DNA of 64,000 bases from Aquarana catesbeiana. Its lineage: Eukaryota; Chordata; Amphibia; Anura; Ranidae. The stretch covers positions 101,019,853 through 101,083,852 of the forward strand of contig NC_133327.1 of assembly GCF_042186555.1 (NCBI RefSeq), in the 5' to 3' direction. Below the pieces are notes generated by a model that was not told the origin of the DNA, ran no database searches, and was given only the letters and a program-made list of their open reading frames with translations. A program made the translations under genes and the position numbers. Shown here one piece after another: positions 46,547-58,567 of the stretch. How positions within the stretch are numbered: the first letter of the stretch is position 1; each line of letters starts with the position of its first letter.

Positions 46547-47408
46547 CAGTGGTTCTCAACCTGGGGGTCGAATGATGATTTGCCAGGGGTCACCAAATCC
46601 TGGGCTGTTCCTGAAGCCCGCACCACTATACCAGCCTTTTTGTGGCCACCCAGCAGGGCTGTCCCTGGAGCCTGTGGAAGCCCAGCTGGGCTGTTCCTGG
46701 AGCCTGCGGCCGCCCACTCACCCACTTCCCAGCCACTCATTCAGTTCACGGCGTGGGTGGGGGGCAGAGACTAGAGGTCAGATGACTGGTGAGGAATGTG
46801 AAGTGGGTTGGGCTGGAGGAGACCCTATCTCCTGATTTTGGCATAGGTGTCACTGCTGCGAGACACAGTGAAGCCGGAGACACAGTTAATAACACTACCT
46901 GTGATTAGAGTTGCCATTAAAAACCCCCACTACAGTTCTCAGATCAGCAGATGACCTTAATCAAGAGCACATAATTTGGTTGATCAGAACTCCGCACTGA
47001 TACTCATCCCATTTCCCCCACCCCCCAAGGAGTAAGAGAAGGAATGAAAATAGAGAATACATGGAAGGGAGAGGAAAAGAGGGGGAGGAACAAATAAAAA
47101 GGGAGAGAAAGAATAAGAAAAAGACAGCTAGAGAGAGGGATGGGGGAAAAAAACTATTGGGATAGAGAGGGATGAAAGGAGAACAAAGAAAGAGTGGTAC
47201 ATCTTAAAATGTACCATAAGGGGTATTAATACTGTACAAGTGGAAGGAACTAAGGGAGCGCTAAATGTCCGTGGGTTAGAGACACAAATTACTTGTCTTG
47301 CCTTGGGTGCTGACAACCCACGCTACGAAAAAAATTTTACTGTTAGGGGTCCCCACAACTTGGGAAATTTATCAAGGGGTCATGGCTTTAGAAGGTGGAG
47401 AACCACTG
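46547..47408. mobile_element. Nonautonomous hAT element with perfect 8-bp target duplication
   Basis: The left end CAGTGGTTCTCAACC and the right end GGTGGAGAACCACTG are near-inverse. GTCTACAG is present exactly on both sides (46539-46546, 47409-47416). The 862-bp body includes a GC-rich left third and a purine-rich middle (47030-47190). No hAT transposase motif is present. Confidence 0.92.
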
Positions 47409-47416
47409 GTCTACAG

Positions 47417-49536
47417 CAATAAAGTAAATATAAATGATGATTACTGTACAACCAGGACACAGGGTGTGAACTCTCTGCACCTCCTGGTAAATATATTGTA
47501 TGTCACCAAAGTAAAACTTCAGGCAAATACTTAGAAACCCCTATTTAATCCAGTGAATTATTCATTTAAAATAATAAAATATATTTTCACATAGAAAGCA
47601 CATCAGGCCTCTAATACATTGGACAGTGCTTGTTAGCCTAACATCGAACATGTGGGGTAGCCTGTTCAGTGTGTTGCTGCTCCTTCATTGTCCAATTAGG
47701 CTGGGGAAAAGGGAGGTGAGGAAGGAGGCAGCACTTCAGCAGATATTTTTTATTTTAGTTAATTATCACAACGGTAAGTAGTACTGCTGAAATTTCAGGG
47801 GGGAACAATGTTGAACTGTGCACATATAAGATTCTTGCAGTCACAATATAATTTAAGATTATGTTTTTTGGCTCGACTTCCATTTTGAGACCACTTGCAG
47901 TACTGAAATAAGCAGCATGCTTTAAAGGAGGTGAGTGGGCTGGCTGGTAGGAACTGATATTATTTTGTTTCAAAGTATCTTCAAAAATTGAAAAGCCATG
48001 CCTCTTGAACTTATTGCTGCCTGACCACCAGTTTTTGATTAATCAAAATACCATGCAACTAGAAAAAGTACCTGAATCAGTTTTAATATCAGCCTTCTTG
48101 TATGCTTTGCACAGCAGCACTCAGACTGAGGGAAGAGGGGGGTGCACTCTAAGTCAGTTGGGGTACAGTGCTGTCACTGTCCCATTCTGAACACACTTAA
48201 AGGAGAAGAAATCCCAAGGATGACCTCATTAATATTTGACTGTTTCTCCTTTTTCTAGGCTGGGCAGGTCCTAGACCAGACTGTATTGGTCTAGTGCAGT
48301 TGAGTCTGCAGAGGAGACTGGCTTTGCCTTTTGGCAGGGGTGTGGAAATCACCTGAAGAGGCAAGTATAAGGTAGTCAGGGGTGGGCTTTAAACAGGCAA
48401 AGTTACTTTGCCCTGAATGGGTAAGGTATAGCATCTTTTTAAGTGACTGTAGAGACCACATTAAGATCCAGGTGCATGATGTACATCTTTTGCAGTCCAC
48501 CCTATGTAGGCTGAGAAACCACACTGCCATCTGTATGCAAATCTCCTCTTTCCAATAATGAGAAACTCTCCCTTTAGCTCAAACTTCTACCTCCATGACT
48601 GTGATGACCCTTTCTGATTTGCAAGAAAACAATTTGCCAGGCCATTTGTTTTATATTTAAAGTAAATCTGCCATGAGAAAAGTGCTACGCCTGCCATTGT
48701 TGGTCTTCCACTGAAATATGTTAACTGTCCGGCCATTAGGCTGACCCCTTGACTTCAATACTTTCTGAGCCACTGTAGTCCCTATTGGAAGCCTGTGTGA
48801 CAGGGTGAAAATGCAGGAATACAATTAAGAGACAGGGAAAGAGTGCTGTCTCCCTATAATAGAAAATACCTGAACAAGACCTTCATGGCAGGATCACCAG
48901 GTATTAATTTAATGGAAGCTGCAGATTTGAAAATATTGAAAATGAGTTTGGAGATTTCATTAGCGTGTTAACCTGTCACCACATCCTACCCTCACAACTA
49001 AAAACTGATTTTTATTAGGTATTCTTACAGAAGTGCTCTCATTCCTCCTTCCCCCAGCTTAAAAATCTCATAAGATCGGAACTTGAAACCACTACATAGT
49101 AAATAACGATAGTGGGCTTTACTATGCAGCGACTTTCAGTGCTTGATATCCATGGCCCCGTAGCTCTGCAGAGCTGTTTTGTTTTTTGTTTTGTTTTTTG
49201 ATTCCTACCATGGTCACATAAGGTGGGGATTTTATATGTTCTGGTCCTGAAATGATTTCCTCCATATATACACCTACAGCCAAAAGCTGTAACGTGCTTC
49301 CCCTCAATTGCTGTACATATGAGGTTTTCAGTAAAACTATTTAGCAGTCGTCACTGTGCAGTGAACACTATAAACACCAGACCTAAAAATTTGTACATGC
49401 CCATATGGAGCTAGGGGATTGCTTATCAAAAAAGGTATTGTTTATTACAACTAGTCAGACTGCACTTGGAAAAATTAGAAAAAAAAAGTTTTGTAAATGG
49501 TTTACAATTTTAGTTTTTGTACCTTATTCTAAGATC
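47417..49536. other. Unassigned intergenic sequence
   Basis: A TTTTG-type run is present at 49178-49200. The open frames at 48291-48530 and 47755-47973 have no known motif, and no splice-consistent host exon was found. Confidence 0.35.
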
Positions 49537-49544
49537 CTCTAGGC

Positions 49545-50051
49545 CAGCGGTTCTCAACCTTTTCGAGACCAGGGCCTGGTAAATTCTTCCAAAACCTTTC
49601 ATGCCACAACAGTATCGAATAAAGTTTATACTCACACAATAAAATTTTGGGAATGCAAAATGTACTGAAATGCCGGAAGGCTATGGATGGGGTTGGGTGT
49701 CTCTCTGGAAGGTGTGGGGGCTGTGGAGTGGGATAGGGGGCTCTACAACTGACTTGGTGGCCCTGTACGCAGTGAGGTTTTTCAGGGGGCTGGGGAGCAT
49801 TGTGGAAGGTTGAGGGGCACTGTGGGACAACATTGGAAGTTGTTTGCACCATGGAGGGATGGAGGTTCTACAGCAAGCTAGAGGGCCCTGTTGAGGTTGG
49901 TGGGCACTGTTGAGGCTGAGGGCATTGTAAGCCACTATGGGAAGTTGGGGGGCACTATAGGAGCTAGGAGTCCCTGTGGGAGGTTAACATATCTGCAGCT
50001 GGCTGAGGTCCGAGAGAAGAAAAGCCATGGCTCGGTGGTTGAGAACCACTG
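49545..50051. mobile_element. Nonautonomous hAT element, second copy
   Basis: The left end CAGCGGTTCTCAACCTTTTC and the right end GGTGGTTGAGAACCACTG are inverted; they match the terminal sequences at 46547-47408. Flanks CTCTAGGC (49537-49544) and CTCTAGGT (50052-50059) are an 8-bp duplication with one mismatch. The body has irregular GGGGCACTGTGG-type units (49730-49980). It is non-coding. Confidence 0.9.
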
Positions 50052-50518
50052 CTCTAGGTGATGCCTTATGTATTGTTAGTAGATATAATTACTTCTTTCA
50101 AGAGTTACTCCACTCTCTGGTTTGTATGCAATAAAGCAGGACTCAATCCTATACACAATATTAATTTCTGTACAGGTTCCCTTTGGGCTATATCATTCCA
50201 TCTCCAGTCAGGCTGTGAACTGCTATTCCCAGCTTGTCACTGGTCTATACAATTCTTCATATTGTTTTATAGATCATTCCCTAGAGGTTGCAGGACACAG
50301 AAATAGAGCTGTGTCAACTGCCCTCCGGTGTTTTTTATATAAGCATAAATAGAGAACTCACTTAGGCCAGTGACAGCAGTAAATCTGCTTAAAAGCTAAG
50401 CATGTCAGGTTGTGCTGGGTAGGAGGTTCCTACCCATACTGGAGACTTAAGTTTAAAAAAAAAAACTTGAAATTTCTACCCAATGATTATTATGGCCTGT
50501 GTCAATTGGCTTTTGTTC

Positions 50519-50920
50519 AAGTAGAACTATAGGCAAAACTTTTGTTTTCATTTTGGATGGAGCAAGGGAAGATTATAACCCCTGTTAAAACATTTTTTCG
50601 CCATCTGTGTCCCATTTCCCTTCACTTCTTGTGCCATAGCCAAACAGGAAGTGAGAGGAAATCCCTGCAAATTAAGGTAATTCCTTGGAGACCCCCAAGT
50701 CATCAGAACCCCCATTGGAAGATTTCCCCTCTATTAATTTTCTGGAGACAACCCAAAATTTGGGATTTTCATTTACTTTCAATGATAACGGTAAACAGGA
50801 CAAACAGAGGGGGAATCTCCCTAACGGTGACATAGACAGCAATAAAAACTGACAGGTGTTCTAATCCCTCTGTGCTCTATCCAAAATGAAAAAAAAAAGT
50901 TTTGCCTTTAGTTCTACTTT
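50519..50920. mobile_element. MITE with AAGTAGAACTATAGGCAAAA ends, copy 1
   Basis: The left AAGTAGAACTATAGGCAAAA pairs with the right TTTTGCCTTTAGTTCTACTT. The interior carries TTTCCCCTCTATTA, GACAACCCAAAAT and AACCCCTGT/AATCCCTCT. A second copy is at 62925-63312. It is non-coding. Confidence 0.88.
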
Positions 50921-51239
50921 TCATATTGAGTGGATTTTACATTGCCATACAAGTCTATGGAATGCAAAAACAACTAGAAGCAGGTCAATAGTAAATCATA
51001 AGCAGATCAACTGCATCTATCATTGAAGTCGGAATGATCTAAGAAGTGTTCCAAACCGATGTCATCTATACAACCCCAGAGTCAGCAACACAGGACCTAA
51101 ATCTGTACATCATAGTGTGAGGACAGAAAAACACGTAATCAACAATACTGTATGTATTAAACATTTATAATGTACAAATGCATATAAACAGCAAACACTA
51201 AAAACTAAGCATAGCGTCTGTTTTAAGTTTTTTCCTTTT
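50921..51239. other. Unassigned sequence downstream of RNF144A
   Basis: No gene is recognised. It may still belong to the RNF144A 3' untranslated region or its 3' flank. Confidence 0.3.
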
Positions 51240-51767
51240 TTTTTTTTTTTTTTTTTTTAATCTGTTCAGACTACTGTTATTTCAGCAACAAAGTTGAGGC
51301 TCAGTTCTCTGTGGTACCCTTCTGATATAAAAGAACATCTACAGCAAAAACAATCCCTTTCAGAACAATGCATAAGAAATATACAGCATTCTATAACAAA
51401 AAAAAAAATATATAAAAAATCCTCCAAGAAACAAGGAATTGTGTAAATTAAGTATATGGATGATGATAAACTGGAAAGGATTTTTAAAAATGGATCAACT
51501 TGCATAAAAGTTTTGAACACGTATGTATGACACAAGTTGATGAAGGAAGTCTTCTGTACATTGTGCGGTCCGATACTCCTATCTCCTAGATGATGTAGTT
51601 ATCATAGTTTCGATATGACAATCGCAGACAGAAGTTCCTAGTATAGTGGCACACTTAGTGTCTCTGAATGCCAGATGAGCCGGACAAACTACGCTGTATC
51701 CCACTTGTAACGTAGCCTCCAGCAGTGCACAGGAAAGGTGTACTTTACCATTTCATTCTTCTTAACA
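51240..51767 (-). other. RNF144A: Probable RNF144A 3' untranslated region (extent uncertain)
   Basis: This follows the stop codon directly on the minus strand and contains no recognisable transposon. A variant poly(A) signal ATTAAA occurs at 51261-51256 (minus strand), but it runs straight into a genomic A tract of about 20 bases, so it may be an internal A-rich tract rather than the cleavage site. No perfect AATAAA was found between the stop and this point. Confidence 0.45.
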
Positions 51768-51899
51768 TTAAGTAGGCAAGGGGTCGTCATCCCCTTTACT
51801 GCATTTACATTTGCAGCACAGAACAAAAGGAGTGGCCAGTAAGAGGAATGGTGAGGCTACTAATAGCAGAAGCCCAAATCCTGCAAATATTCCAACCAC
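51768..51899 (-). CDS. RNF144A: RNF144A last coding exon: C-terminal membrane helix
   Basis: The exon starts after an AG acceptor (51901-51900, CTTTGCAG) in phase 0 and encodes 43 residues to TAA 51770-51768. It begins VVGIFAGFGLLLLVASPF, a single hydrophobic helix of about 28 residues containing the GIFAG (GxxxG) self-association motif described for RNF144A. A cysteine/lysine patch (CCKCKC) and the tail SKGDDDPLPT follow. The tail anchors the ligase in endomembranes and plasma membrane, catalytic domain facing the cytosol. It matches the vertebrate protein almost residue for residue. The upstream intron (51900-57761) is about 5.9 kb and full of repeats. Confidence 0.97.
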   Translation of the reverse strand: MVGIFAGFGLLLLVASPFLLLATPFVLCCKCKCSKGDDDPLPT

Positions 51900-52504
51900 C
51901 TGCAAAGAACAAGAAAAATATAAAAAGGTTACGTGCAAAGGACATTGTTAAACCATTCAAACACGTATTCTAAGCATTTAATACAAGGTGGCGCTGGCGG
52001 GCAAGAAAAGCAATGTACCAGCAATTATTCTTACAATACAAGTGGATATTATTTTCTTTTTATTGGTGGTTCTGCCTGTACAGCGCCCATGGTGTCGTCT
52101 TCGGGTTTGGGTCCACAGACCTACATTGGTTTAAAGTCCAACATAACCTTTTTGTATTAGTAGTGTGATACAGTTAGGTAGCTTAAAAAGAAAAGTATAT
52201 TTTAGAGTTTTTCTTAATCTTCTAGTGCTGTAGATCTATATCAAACTTATCTTGGTTGTAGCACTAGCTCAATTTAAATAAACACTCAAAAAGACTCAAA
52301 GCACAGTGGTCTGAATCTTGAGCAGTCCAATACCCCTCAGTGCAGAGCTCCAAACAACAATGTTGCTCGGGAGTTTAGGCACTGCGACTGCAAGGGGGGT
52401 GTCAGACTAATGGAGATTTGGACTGCTTGAGCTTGCTGCTGGCATAAGGAGCTTTAAAATAACACCAAAGGATATCCTTATTCTCCAAAAATAATCCATA
52501 CACA

Positions 52505-53095
52505 CTGACTACTTAAACTTCCACTTTAAGGACTCCTAACCCCCTGACAAGCCACATTTGGCATGTCATTTTTTGGGGGGGAGGGGGAGTGGATACCTAG
52601 TTTTGACAGGTACCTGCTCTCACTTCCGCTCGCGCCGCCTACGCAACTCGAGCGCAAATTCTACTCTCCCCCTCCCTGCAATCTTCTGGGACACATCACA
52701 GGTCCCAGAAGATTGCCCGGCCATTGAAAAGGCACAGCGCCACTCGCGCATGTGCAGTGCGCACCCGGGTATGAAGCCACAAGCTGTCACAGCTGGGTGC
52801 CCACACTTTTGATGCCGGTGCCGGATAGAACCAAGGGTTCAGGTGGCCACATCACTGGACCGTGGGACAGGTGAGTGTATGTTTATTAAAAGTCAGCAAC
52901 TACACTTTTAAGCAGCTACACGGGAAGCTGAGAGAACCGAGCCATCGGCGGTGTTTGATGGCAGGGTTCTCAGTGCAGAGGCGGCGTGGGACAGAAGCAG
53001 CATCGGTCCAATGCTGCATGCAGACCGATGCTGCATCCACCTAGGTAAGTATAATGGGCGAATTAAAAAAAACAAAAACATACTTCTCTTTTAAT
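52505..53095. mobile_element. Inverted-repeat family related to 1076-1863, copy 3
   Basis: It contains GGTCCCAGAAGATTGC, GTCACAGCTGGGTGCCC and AGTCAGCAACTACACTTTTA as in the other copies, and ends ACATACTTCTCTTTTAA, the same terminal sequence as the right end of the 22927-26621 block. It lies in the RNF144A intron. Confidence 0.6.
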
Positions 53096-53810
53096 GGCCC
53101 TGTAATCAATTTTTTTTATGAAATAATTTCCTAATGTGTTTTTCTGCCTCCTTGTAACATCCTCCGTGAGCTCCCTAACCTCTTTTTTTCACCCTCACTT
53201 CTGTTTATGTGAAACAAGCAGTGCTCTGCATTAGCTGTATTATTGTGCATGGCTTTATGCACACTACAAACCACATAGTCCCTAGTCCATCTCAGGAGCA
53301 AGCAAGAGAAGGTGGCTACACTCCTACATACAGTGGGAAAGTGGACAGTGGTAATTTTTTTTTGGGGGGGGGCAGTTCTAATCAGGTGCTTCAAAAAAAC
53401 ACCTCCGCTGCTGTAATTCAGGCGCCCAGCGTCTTTATTAAAGCCTTTATTAAAGATTATTTGTTTATTGAAGTAGGAAGATATACTTGAATATAATTTC
53501 TTTTTTTTTAACCAGAGTTTGATGTCATTTCAATATATGACTACAGCAATAGTATATCAAAAAAAAAACTCTGATACATGCTTTACCTGGCTGCAATGCA
53601 GTGATAAAACATTATGGTTAATATGCCTTCAAAGTCAGGCTAGATTGTCTTATGTCAGAGGACCCTTGAACTGGCCCAGTCCTTATAACATGTGAATGTG
53701 CTCCATCAGGTTTAAAACTCTTCCTCTGCTTTGTATGTTGGGGACAATCAAGCATGGCTGCCAGCTGTCTAGAGATTAAAGCTGGCCATAGACACTTTTG
53801 GGGGAGATTT

Positions 53811-53974
53811 ACTAAAACTGGAGAGTGCAAAATCTGGTGCAGCTCCGCATGAAAACCAATCAGCTTCCGGGTTTTATTGTCAAAGCTTAATTGAAAAAGC
53901 TGAAGTTAGAAGCAGATTGGCTACCATACACAGCTGCACCAGATTCTGTGTGCTCCAATTTTAGTAAATTTCCC
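53811..53974. mobile_element. Hairpin MITE (GATTTACTAAAACTGG ends), uninterrupted copy
   Basis: The ends GGGGGAGATTTACTAAAACT and TTTTAGTAAATTTCCC are inverted, with paired CCAATCAGC/GATTGGC blocks inside. The segment AAGCTTAATTGAA at 53885-53897 is the empty-site equivalent of the TTAA insertion at 2197-2698. Confidence 0.85.
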
Positions 53975-54163
53975 TTTATAAACACATGCAGGCTAAACAA
54001 AAATAAAAATCTAACAGATTCCTCCATCCATGCTAAACAGCGAATTCCCCACTGCTGATATTGTTTTTTCAAAGCTGGAGAAGCTGGCTTTTCTTAAATA
54101 TCAAAACAGAGCTTGAATCTGATTGGATGCAAGCGTTGTTTGGCTGACAATTTCCTGCAATGG

Positions 54164-54582
54164 GCCATACACACGATAGGATGTTCTGACAACAAATGTT
54201 TGATCTGAGCCTGTTGTGGGAAATTTCGACTGTATGTATGCTCCATTGGACATTTGCTGTCGGAATTTCCGACAACAACTGTTTGAGAGCAGGTTCTTAA
54301 ATTTTCCAACAAGACTTGTTGGAAATTCCGATAGTGTGTACACAATTCCAACGCACAAAAGTCCATGCATGCTCGGAATCAAGCAGAAGAGCCACACTGG
54401 CTATTGAACTTTATTTTTCTCGGCTCGTCATACGTGCTGTAAGTCACCACGTTCTTGACATTCGGAATTTCCGACATTTGTGTGACCGTGTGTATGGAAG
54501 ACATGTTTGAGCCAACATCCGTCGGAAAAAAATCCACGGTTTTGTTTTCGGAAATGTCCGATCGTGTGTACATAGCATAGGA
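54164..54582. mobile_element. Harbinger-like hairpin MITE (ACACACGATAGGA ends)
   Basis: The left GGGCCATACACACGATAGGA and right TCCGATCGTGTGTACATAGC are inverted, with internal CGGAATTTCCG palindromes at 54261 and 54463. It is the same superfamily and about the same length as 58568-58986. It lies in the RNF144A intron. Overlapping open frames in it are artefacts of the palindromes. Confidence 0.75.
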
Positions 54583-56695
54583 CTCCTTCGATCCTTCCAA
54601 GGATATAGGGTGGAAGGGTGCCAACTGAACAATCCATGGAGAAATATTCAGCTAATTCAACAGAAACCAGACAACCTTCACCCCATGTATTGCCCGTTTT
54701 ACAGATAGCCCATAATATTCACAGACTATGGCGGTGGATTAAAAAAAAATACAAAATGGTATGTTAACCTCCACCTTAAGCTGGCCATAGACAGATTGAA
54801 ATTTGGCTGTTTAAGCAGGGAACGGCCAAATTTCGATCAGTTTGTGGCTTTCCTAGTAGTAACACTTTAGGCAAAGAGAAAAGTGAAGAACCCCACAGAA
54901 ACTAACCAGAGATCACGCCCAACTGATATAAGAGTCAACACAAATCAGCTTTATCAGTATGCTTACTGCATTTTGCCATTAGTCTTTGAAGTGCCTTAAT
55001 AAATAAGCCTTATGTCGGTTTAGTGTAGTGACAAGCAACTAGCAAATCAGCAGCTAAGAAAATGTCCCAGCATGCTCTTCCAGCTCTCTGGATGACCTTA
55101 TTCACTGAACTTAGTTAAAGTGACACAAAACTTTGGTTTAAAGAAAAACATATTCAAGTATGTATTCTAAAAAAGTACCTTCTATTGCTCTCAACCGCCT
55201 CCAAATCTCCAAATCTGCTGTGACCTGACTTCCAATAGAGCATGGCTACATTCATCCTCCATGGTCCCACTGTACGTAGGGGCGTAGCCACCTTACTAGC
55301 TAGAATTATGGACTATGGGATCTGCATAGAGTAGTGCACTGCTAGTTCCAAACAAACCTAAGTGAGGTGGAAACTGAGGCAGAACAGTAAAAATGTATTT
55401 AATGAAAAATGGTTTAGAGGGCCATTAAATAAAGATTGGTGTAAAGATTATTTTTGGTGAATAAGAATATAATTTAGTGTCAACTAATCAAATATCAAGA
55501 TCCTGTAATCAGATGATAGAAAAATTAAAGCTAATGGGATACAGTTTCTCATTTGAATGCTATAGTTTCAAGTCTATATACTGTAAGCTGTAGAGAGTAT
55601 TGTTTTAAAGGACGAATACTTATTTTGCCTCCCCCTAGACAACCAGCAAACACTAGACTTACCTTGAAATATGTAAACACTATGATGGGCCATATATGGA
55701 GGTAAACATGCATTTGGGGAGGGATGTACAGTATATAGAAGTAAAACAGATATCATTTACTTAAATTATTATTATTTTTTTTGTGGTAGGGAAGACAAAA
55801 GAGGGTTTCTTTTAGTTATATTGTCTTGATTTATTTTCTATACATTTACAGGTAAAAAAGTACAAAAAATAGAAAAAAAAATGTTTCAGTTTGACCAGTG
55901 ATCATTTTAAAACAATAAATTATTAATTTATCTAAGAGGAGCAGAGAGAGTGAGTATTTAATTAGAGCCAGTCAATTCAGAAGTTACAATTTAAGATTTA
56001 ATTTTTTTTTTTTTTTTTTTACGCTAGGTTCACACATGTGCGGTGCGAATTTTAGGTCAATTATCACTACGAATTTTAAAAAACAGGTGTTCAGCTGCAA
56101 TATTCTGGGAGGATGTCATATCTACCGGTATCTGGGGGCCCCCCTACCCCAAAGCACCCCTCTTCCATGTTGAGGGCATATGACGAGGTATGATTCATGA
56201 GGCTGGGAGGGTGCTGGCTTGTCCCCCCATTTCCTGGTCTGCCAGGCTGCATGCTTAAATAAGGGTCTGGTATGGTACGCTGTTTTTTTATTTATTTTGG
56301 CATGGAGTTCCCCATAAAATCCACACCAGACCCGAAGGGTCATCTTTCACATTTCACAAAAAAAAAAAAGGGGTATATATTGTGTTTTGCTTTTTTTTTT
56401 ATTCATTAAAATGTATTTTTTCTCAAAAAATTGCATCAGAAAAAATGCTGCGCAAATACCGTGTGACATAAAAAATTTCAACGATCGCCATTTTATTCCC
56501 TAGGGTCTCTGCTAAAAGAAATATGTATTTATTTATGTAATATAAAAAATATATATAATGTTTGGGGGTTCTAAGTAATTTTTTAGCAAAAAATACTGAT
56601 TTAAACTTGTAAACAAAAATTGCCAGAAAAAGCCTGGTCGGCAGGTGGTTAATTCTACTCTCCGGTTTTCTTCTGCAACTGCTGTGTAAAAATAA
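54583..56695. other. RNF144A intron, unassigned part
   Basis: About 54780-54850 resembles the GGCCATAGAC-type repeat start seen at 20605. A T run (56000-56020) and a hexamer-rich segment (56030-56110, GTGCGGTGCGAATTTT) are present. No exon or RNA gene was found. Confidence 0.4.
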
Positions 56696-57320
56696 TAACC
56701 TCGTACACACGATCAGATTTTACGCAGACAAAACCTTGGACTTTTGTCCGAAGGGCGTTGGCCCAAACTTCTCTTGCATACAAATGGCAAGGAATTGTCG
56801 GCCAAAAAACACGAACGTAGTGACATACTACGTGGTTTTTCAGCTCTTTAGCTCCACCCTTTGGGCTCCATTTGCTAATTTCGTGTTAGTAGAAGTTTGG
56901 TGAGTGTTAATTCATGCTTTTCATTTCGTGCTTTTCATTTAGCGCTTTTCAGTTTGCGCTTCAGTTCGCAGTTGACCAGCTTAAACATGTATTGCAATAT
57001 GTGTGAGCAAAACCCCCTGTTTTTAATTGCATAGTTTTCTGGAAAGGGTGTACAGCAGTGTGCAGAGGGTTCATCCAGAATTTGTAATGTTACGTAAACG
57101 ACACCCCAAACACAGGTCCCGCCTGCACTGGAATGCATGGTACAAAAGTACCATGAGTTCCGTTTGCAGTGCATTTCCAAAATGAGTGCATACTCTACTT
57201 TGGGTGCAATGCGGTGCAATTTGGGCCCACTGAATGGGCTCAAATCACACCGCACTGAATTGCATGTGAATCGTACAGGAAAGCGCAGCTCATTACTGTG
57301 CGATTCATAGTGTTAGCAGG
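56696..57320. repeat. RNF144A intron: diverged hairpin-element half and GTGCAATGCGGTGC repeat
   Basis: CCTCGTACACACGATCAGAT at 56698 is the left end of another member of the ACACACGATCGGA superfamily; its right end is not evident. About 57150-57310 carries ATGCGGTGCAATTTGGGCCC and GTGCGATTCATAG, likely the partner of GTGCGGTGCGAATTTT at 56038, as if one element were split by the other. Confidence 0.45.
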
Positions 57321-57660
57321 GCTTAAAGGATGGGTAAATCCAAGTATTTGGGTTGGTGCTGACAGACCAAGTCATCCAGTGGCTTTTTACATCTCTCAGG
57401 GCAAGCTCTGTGTCAGAGCTCATGGGTCTATGGCCATTACATGAAGGTTTGGCTATGACTGCTATAAAATGAATATATTAGAGGAAGTAAGGCTGTATCA
57501 TAACTAGAGACACAAAAGTCCAATGGAGAACGTCACAATCAGCCCACCAGCATCCACTTAAAACTGGCATGTTGGCTTTGTGGAGTGACCTTTTATCATT
57601 CTCCTAACCTTATTACTCAAACTAGCCCATCCAAAATTTGTGAAATGAGTTCACAACAAC

Positions 57661-57720
57661 ATTGTAAAGCGCTTCGTAAACTGTTGGCGCTATATAAATC
57701 GTTATTATTATTATTATTAA
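57661..57720 (+). repeat. SINE/L2-type tail fragment with (TTA)n end
   Basis: TTGTAAAGCGCTTCGTAAAC and GGCGCTATATAAAT match the 3' part of the SINE at 1500-1818 in opposite orientation, ending in (TTA)n. It is a short truncated retroposon 42 bp from an RNF144A exon. Confidence 0.6.
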
Positions 57721-57761
57721 CAACTGAGGACAACTGAGGACAAGAGAGCATGTTCACAAAC

Positions 57762-57851
57762 CTGTGTTCTGTGCCATATGACAGATGCCCGAGAATGACC
57801 TAGTTTGTTCCGACATGGTCCCTTATCATAATGTATCAGCAGGAAGTCATC
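57762..57851 (-). CDS. RNF144A: RNF144A penultimate coding exon
   Basis: The acceptor is TATACAG (57853-57852) and the donor is GT at 57761-57760. The exon is 90 bp in phase 0 and encodes 30 residues, starting DDFLLIHYDKGPC and ending SVIWHRTQ. It links the catalytic RING2 to the membrane helix and carries the final Cys of the zinc-binding set. It is separated from the preceding exon by an intron of only 100 bp. The sequence is nearly identical to the vertebrate protein as I know it. Confidence 0.97.
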
Positions 57852-57951
57852 CTGTATAAAAGAATAAAAAAAAACATAATAAAAAGCTCTGCATATTTCT
57901 ATTCATAGCTATGCTGAGAAGTAAGAACTATAGATAGAAATGTATACTGAC

Positions 57952-58099
57952 ATCCAGAGACTCCAGGCAGTACCAGCAGAAGGCGTGCTTGCAGTTCTTA
58001 CACATCATCTGTGCGCAGCCTTCATCCCGTTCTATGTAGACTTTACATTTAGGACAACGTTTGATTGGTACGTCATCTTCCACAGTTTTCTGTGCAGAG
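57952..58099 (-). CDS. RNF144A: RNF144A exon: catalytic RING2 domain
   Basis: The acceptor TTTTTCAG ends at 58100 and the donor is GTCAGT (from 57951). The 148-bp exon first completes a serine codon split with the preceding exon, then encodes 49 residues. It includes KRCPKCKVYIERDEGCAQMM and CKNCKHAFCWYC, the RING2 pattern of RBR ligases. The cysteine after Glu-Gly in DEGCAQ is the one that accepts ubiquitin as a thioester before transfer to substrate. All zinc-binding cysteines are present. The acidic EDD before the domain is also conserved. No damage is visible. Confidence 0.98.
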
Positions 58100-58399
58100 C
58101 TGAAAAAGCAACAGTTCAGATTAAGGCAAATAAAATCAAATGCTGTATATGAACATCCAAATATGCAGTAATCAGCGGGTTTAAAATGTATTCAATTATC
58201 TCCCATCGCCATTGGGGTAAAACTAGATTCTGGTAAAATAACATTTTTGTGCTTAACATACATTTTTTTCTTGTAGTTCATTGAAAGACACAGGAAATCA
58301 GAAACATTTGTTCTATACTGCTGCCTACAGAGGTTGGGACATGGAAAACAGAAAAAATTGTAAGCCAACCCCCATATTAACCCCTCTCGGGGCCTGTGT
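58100..58399. other. RNF144A intron, unassigned part
   Basis: About 58265-58380 (TTCATTGAAAGACACAGGAA, GGTTGGGACATGGAAAAC) reads like a dispersed repeat but has no second copy in this window. Confidence 0.35.
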
Positions 58400-58564
58400 C
58401 ACTCAGGTCAGTATGTTCAATATGAAGCTAAGATCAAGAACATGGGGACATGACCTCAAACTAGCAGGAGGAGAGTTCAAAACGAATCACCGAAAGTTAT
58501 ATTTTCCCAAAAGTAGTTGATACTTGGAATAGACTTTCAGCAGAGGTAGTGAGTCTGTCAAGAG
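58400..58564 (+). pseudogene. CR1/L2-type LINE ORF2 C-terminus, first half
   Basis: Translation gives TWGHDLKLAGGEFKTN and, after a frameshift, VVDTWNRLSAEVVSLS, the 'W-N-x-L-P-x-x-V-V' motif found near the end of CR1/L2/Jockey-type LINE proteins. The coding sequence continues at 59171 beyond two nested MITEs. It lies antisense in the RNF144A intron. Confidence 0.65.
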
Positions 58565-58567
58565 TAA

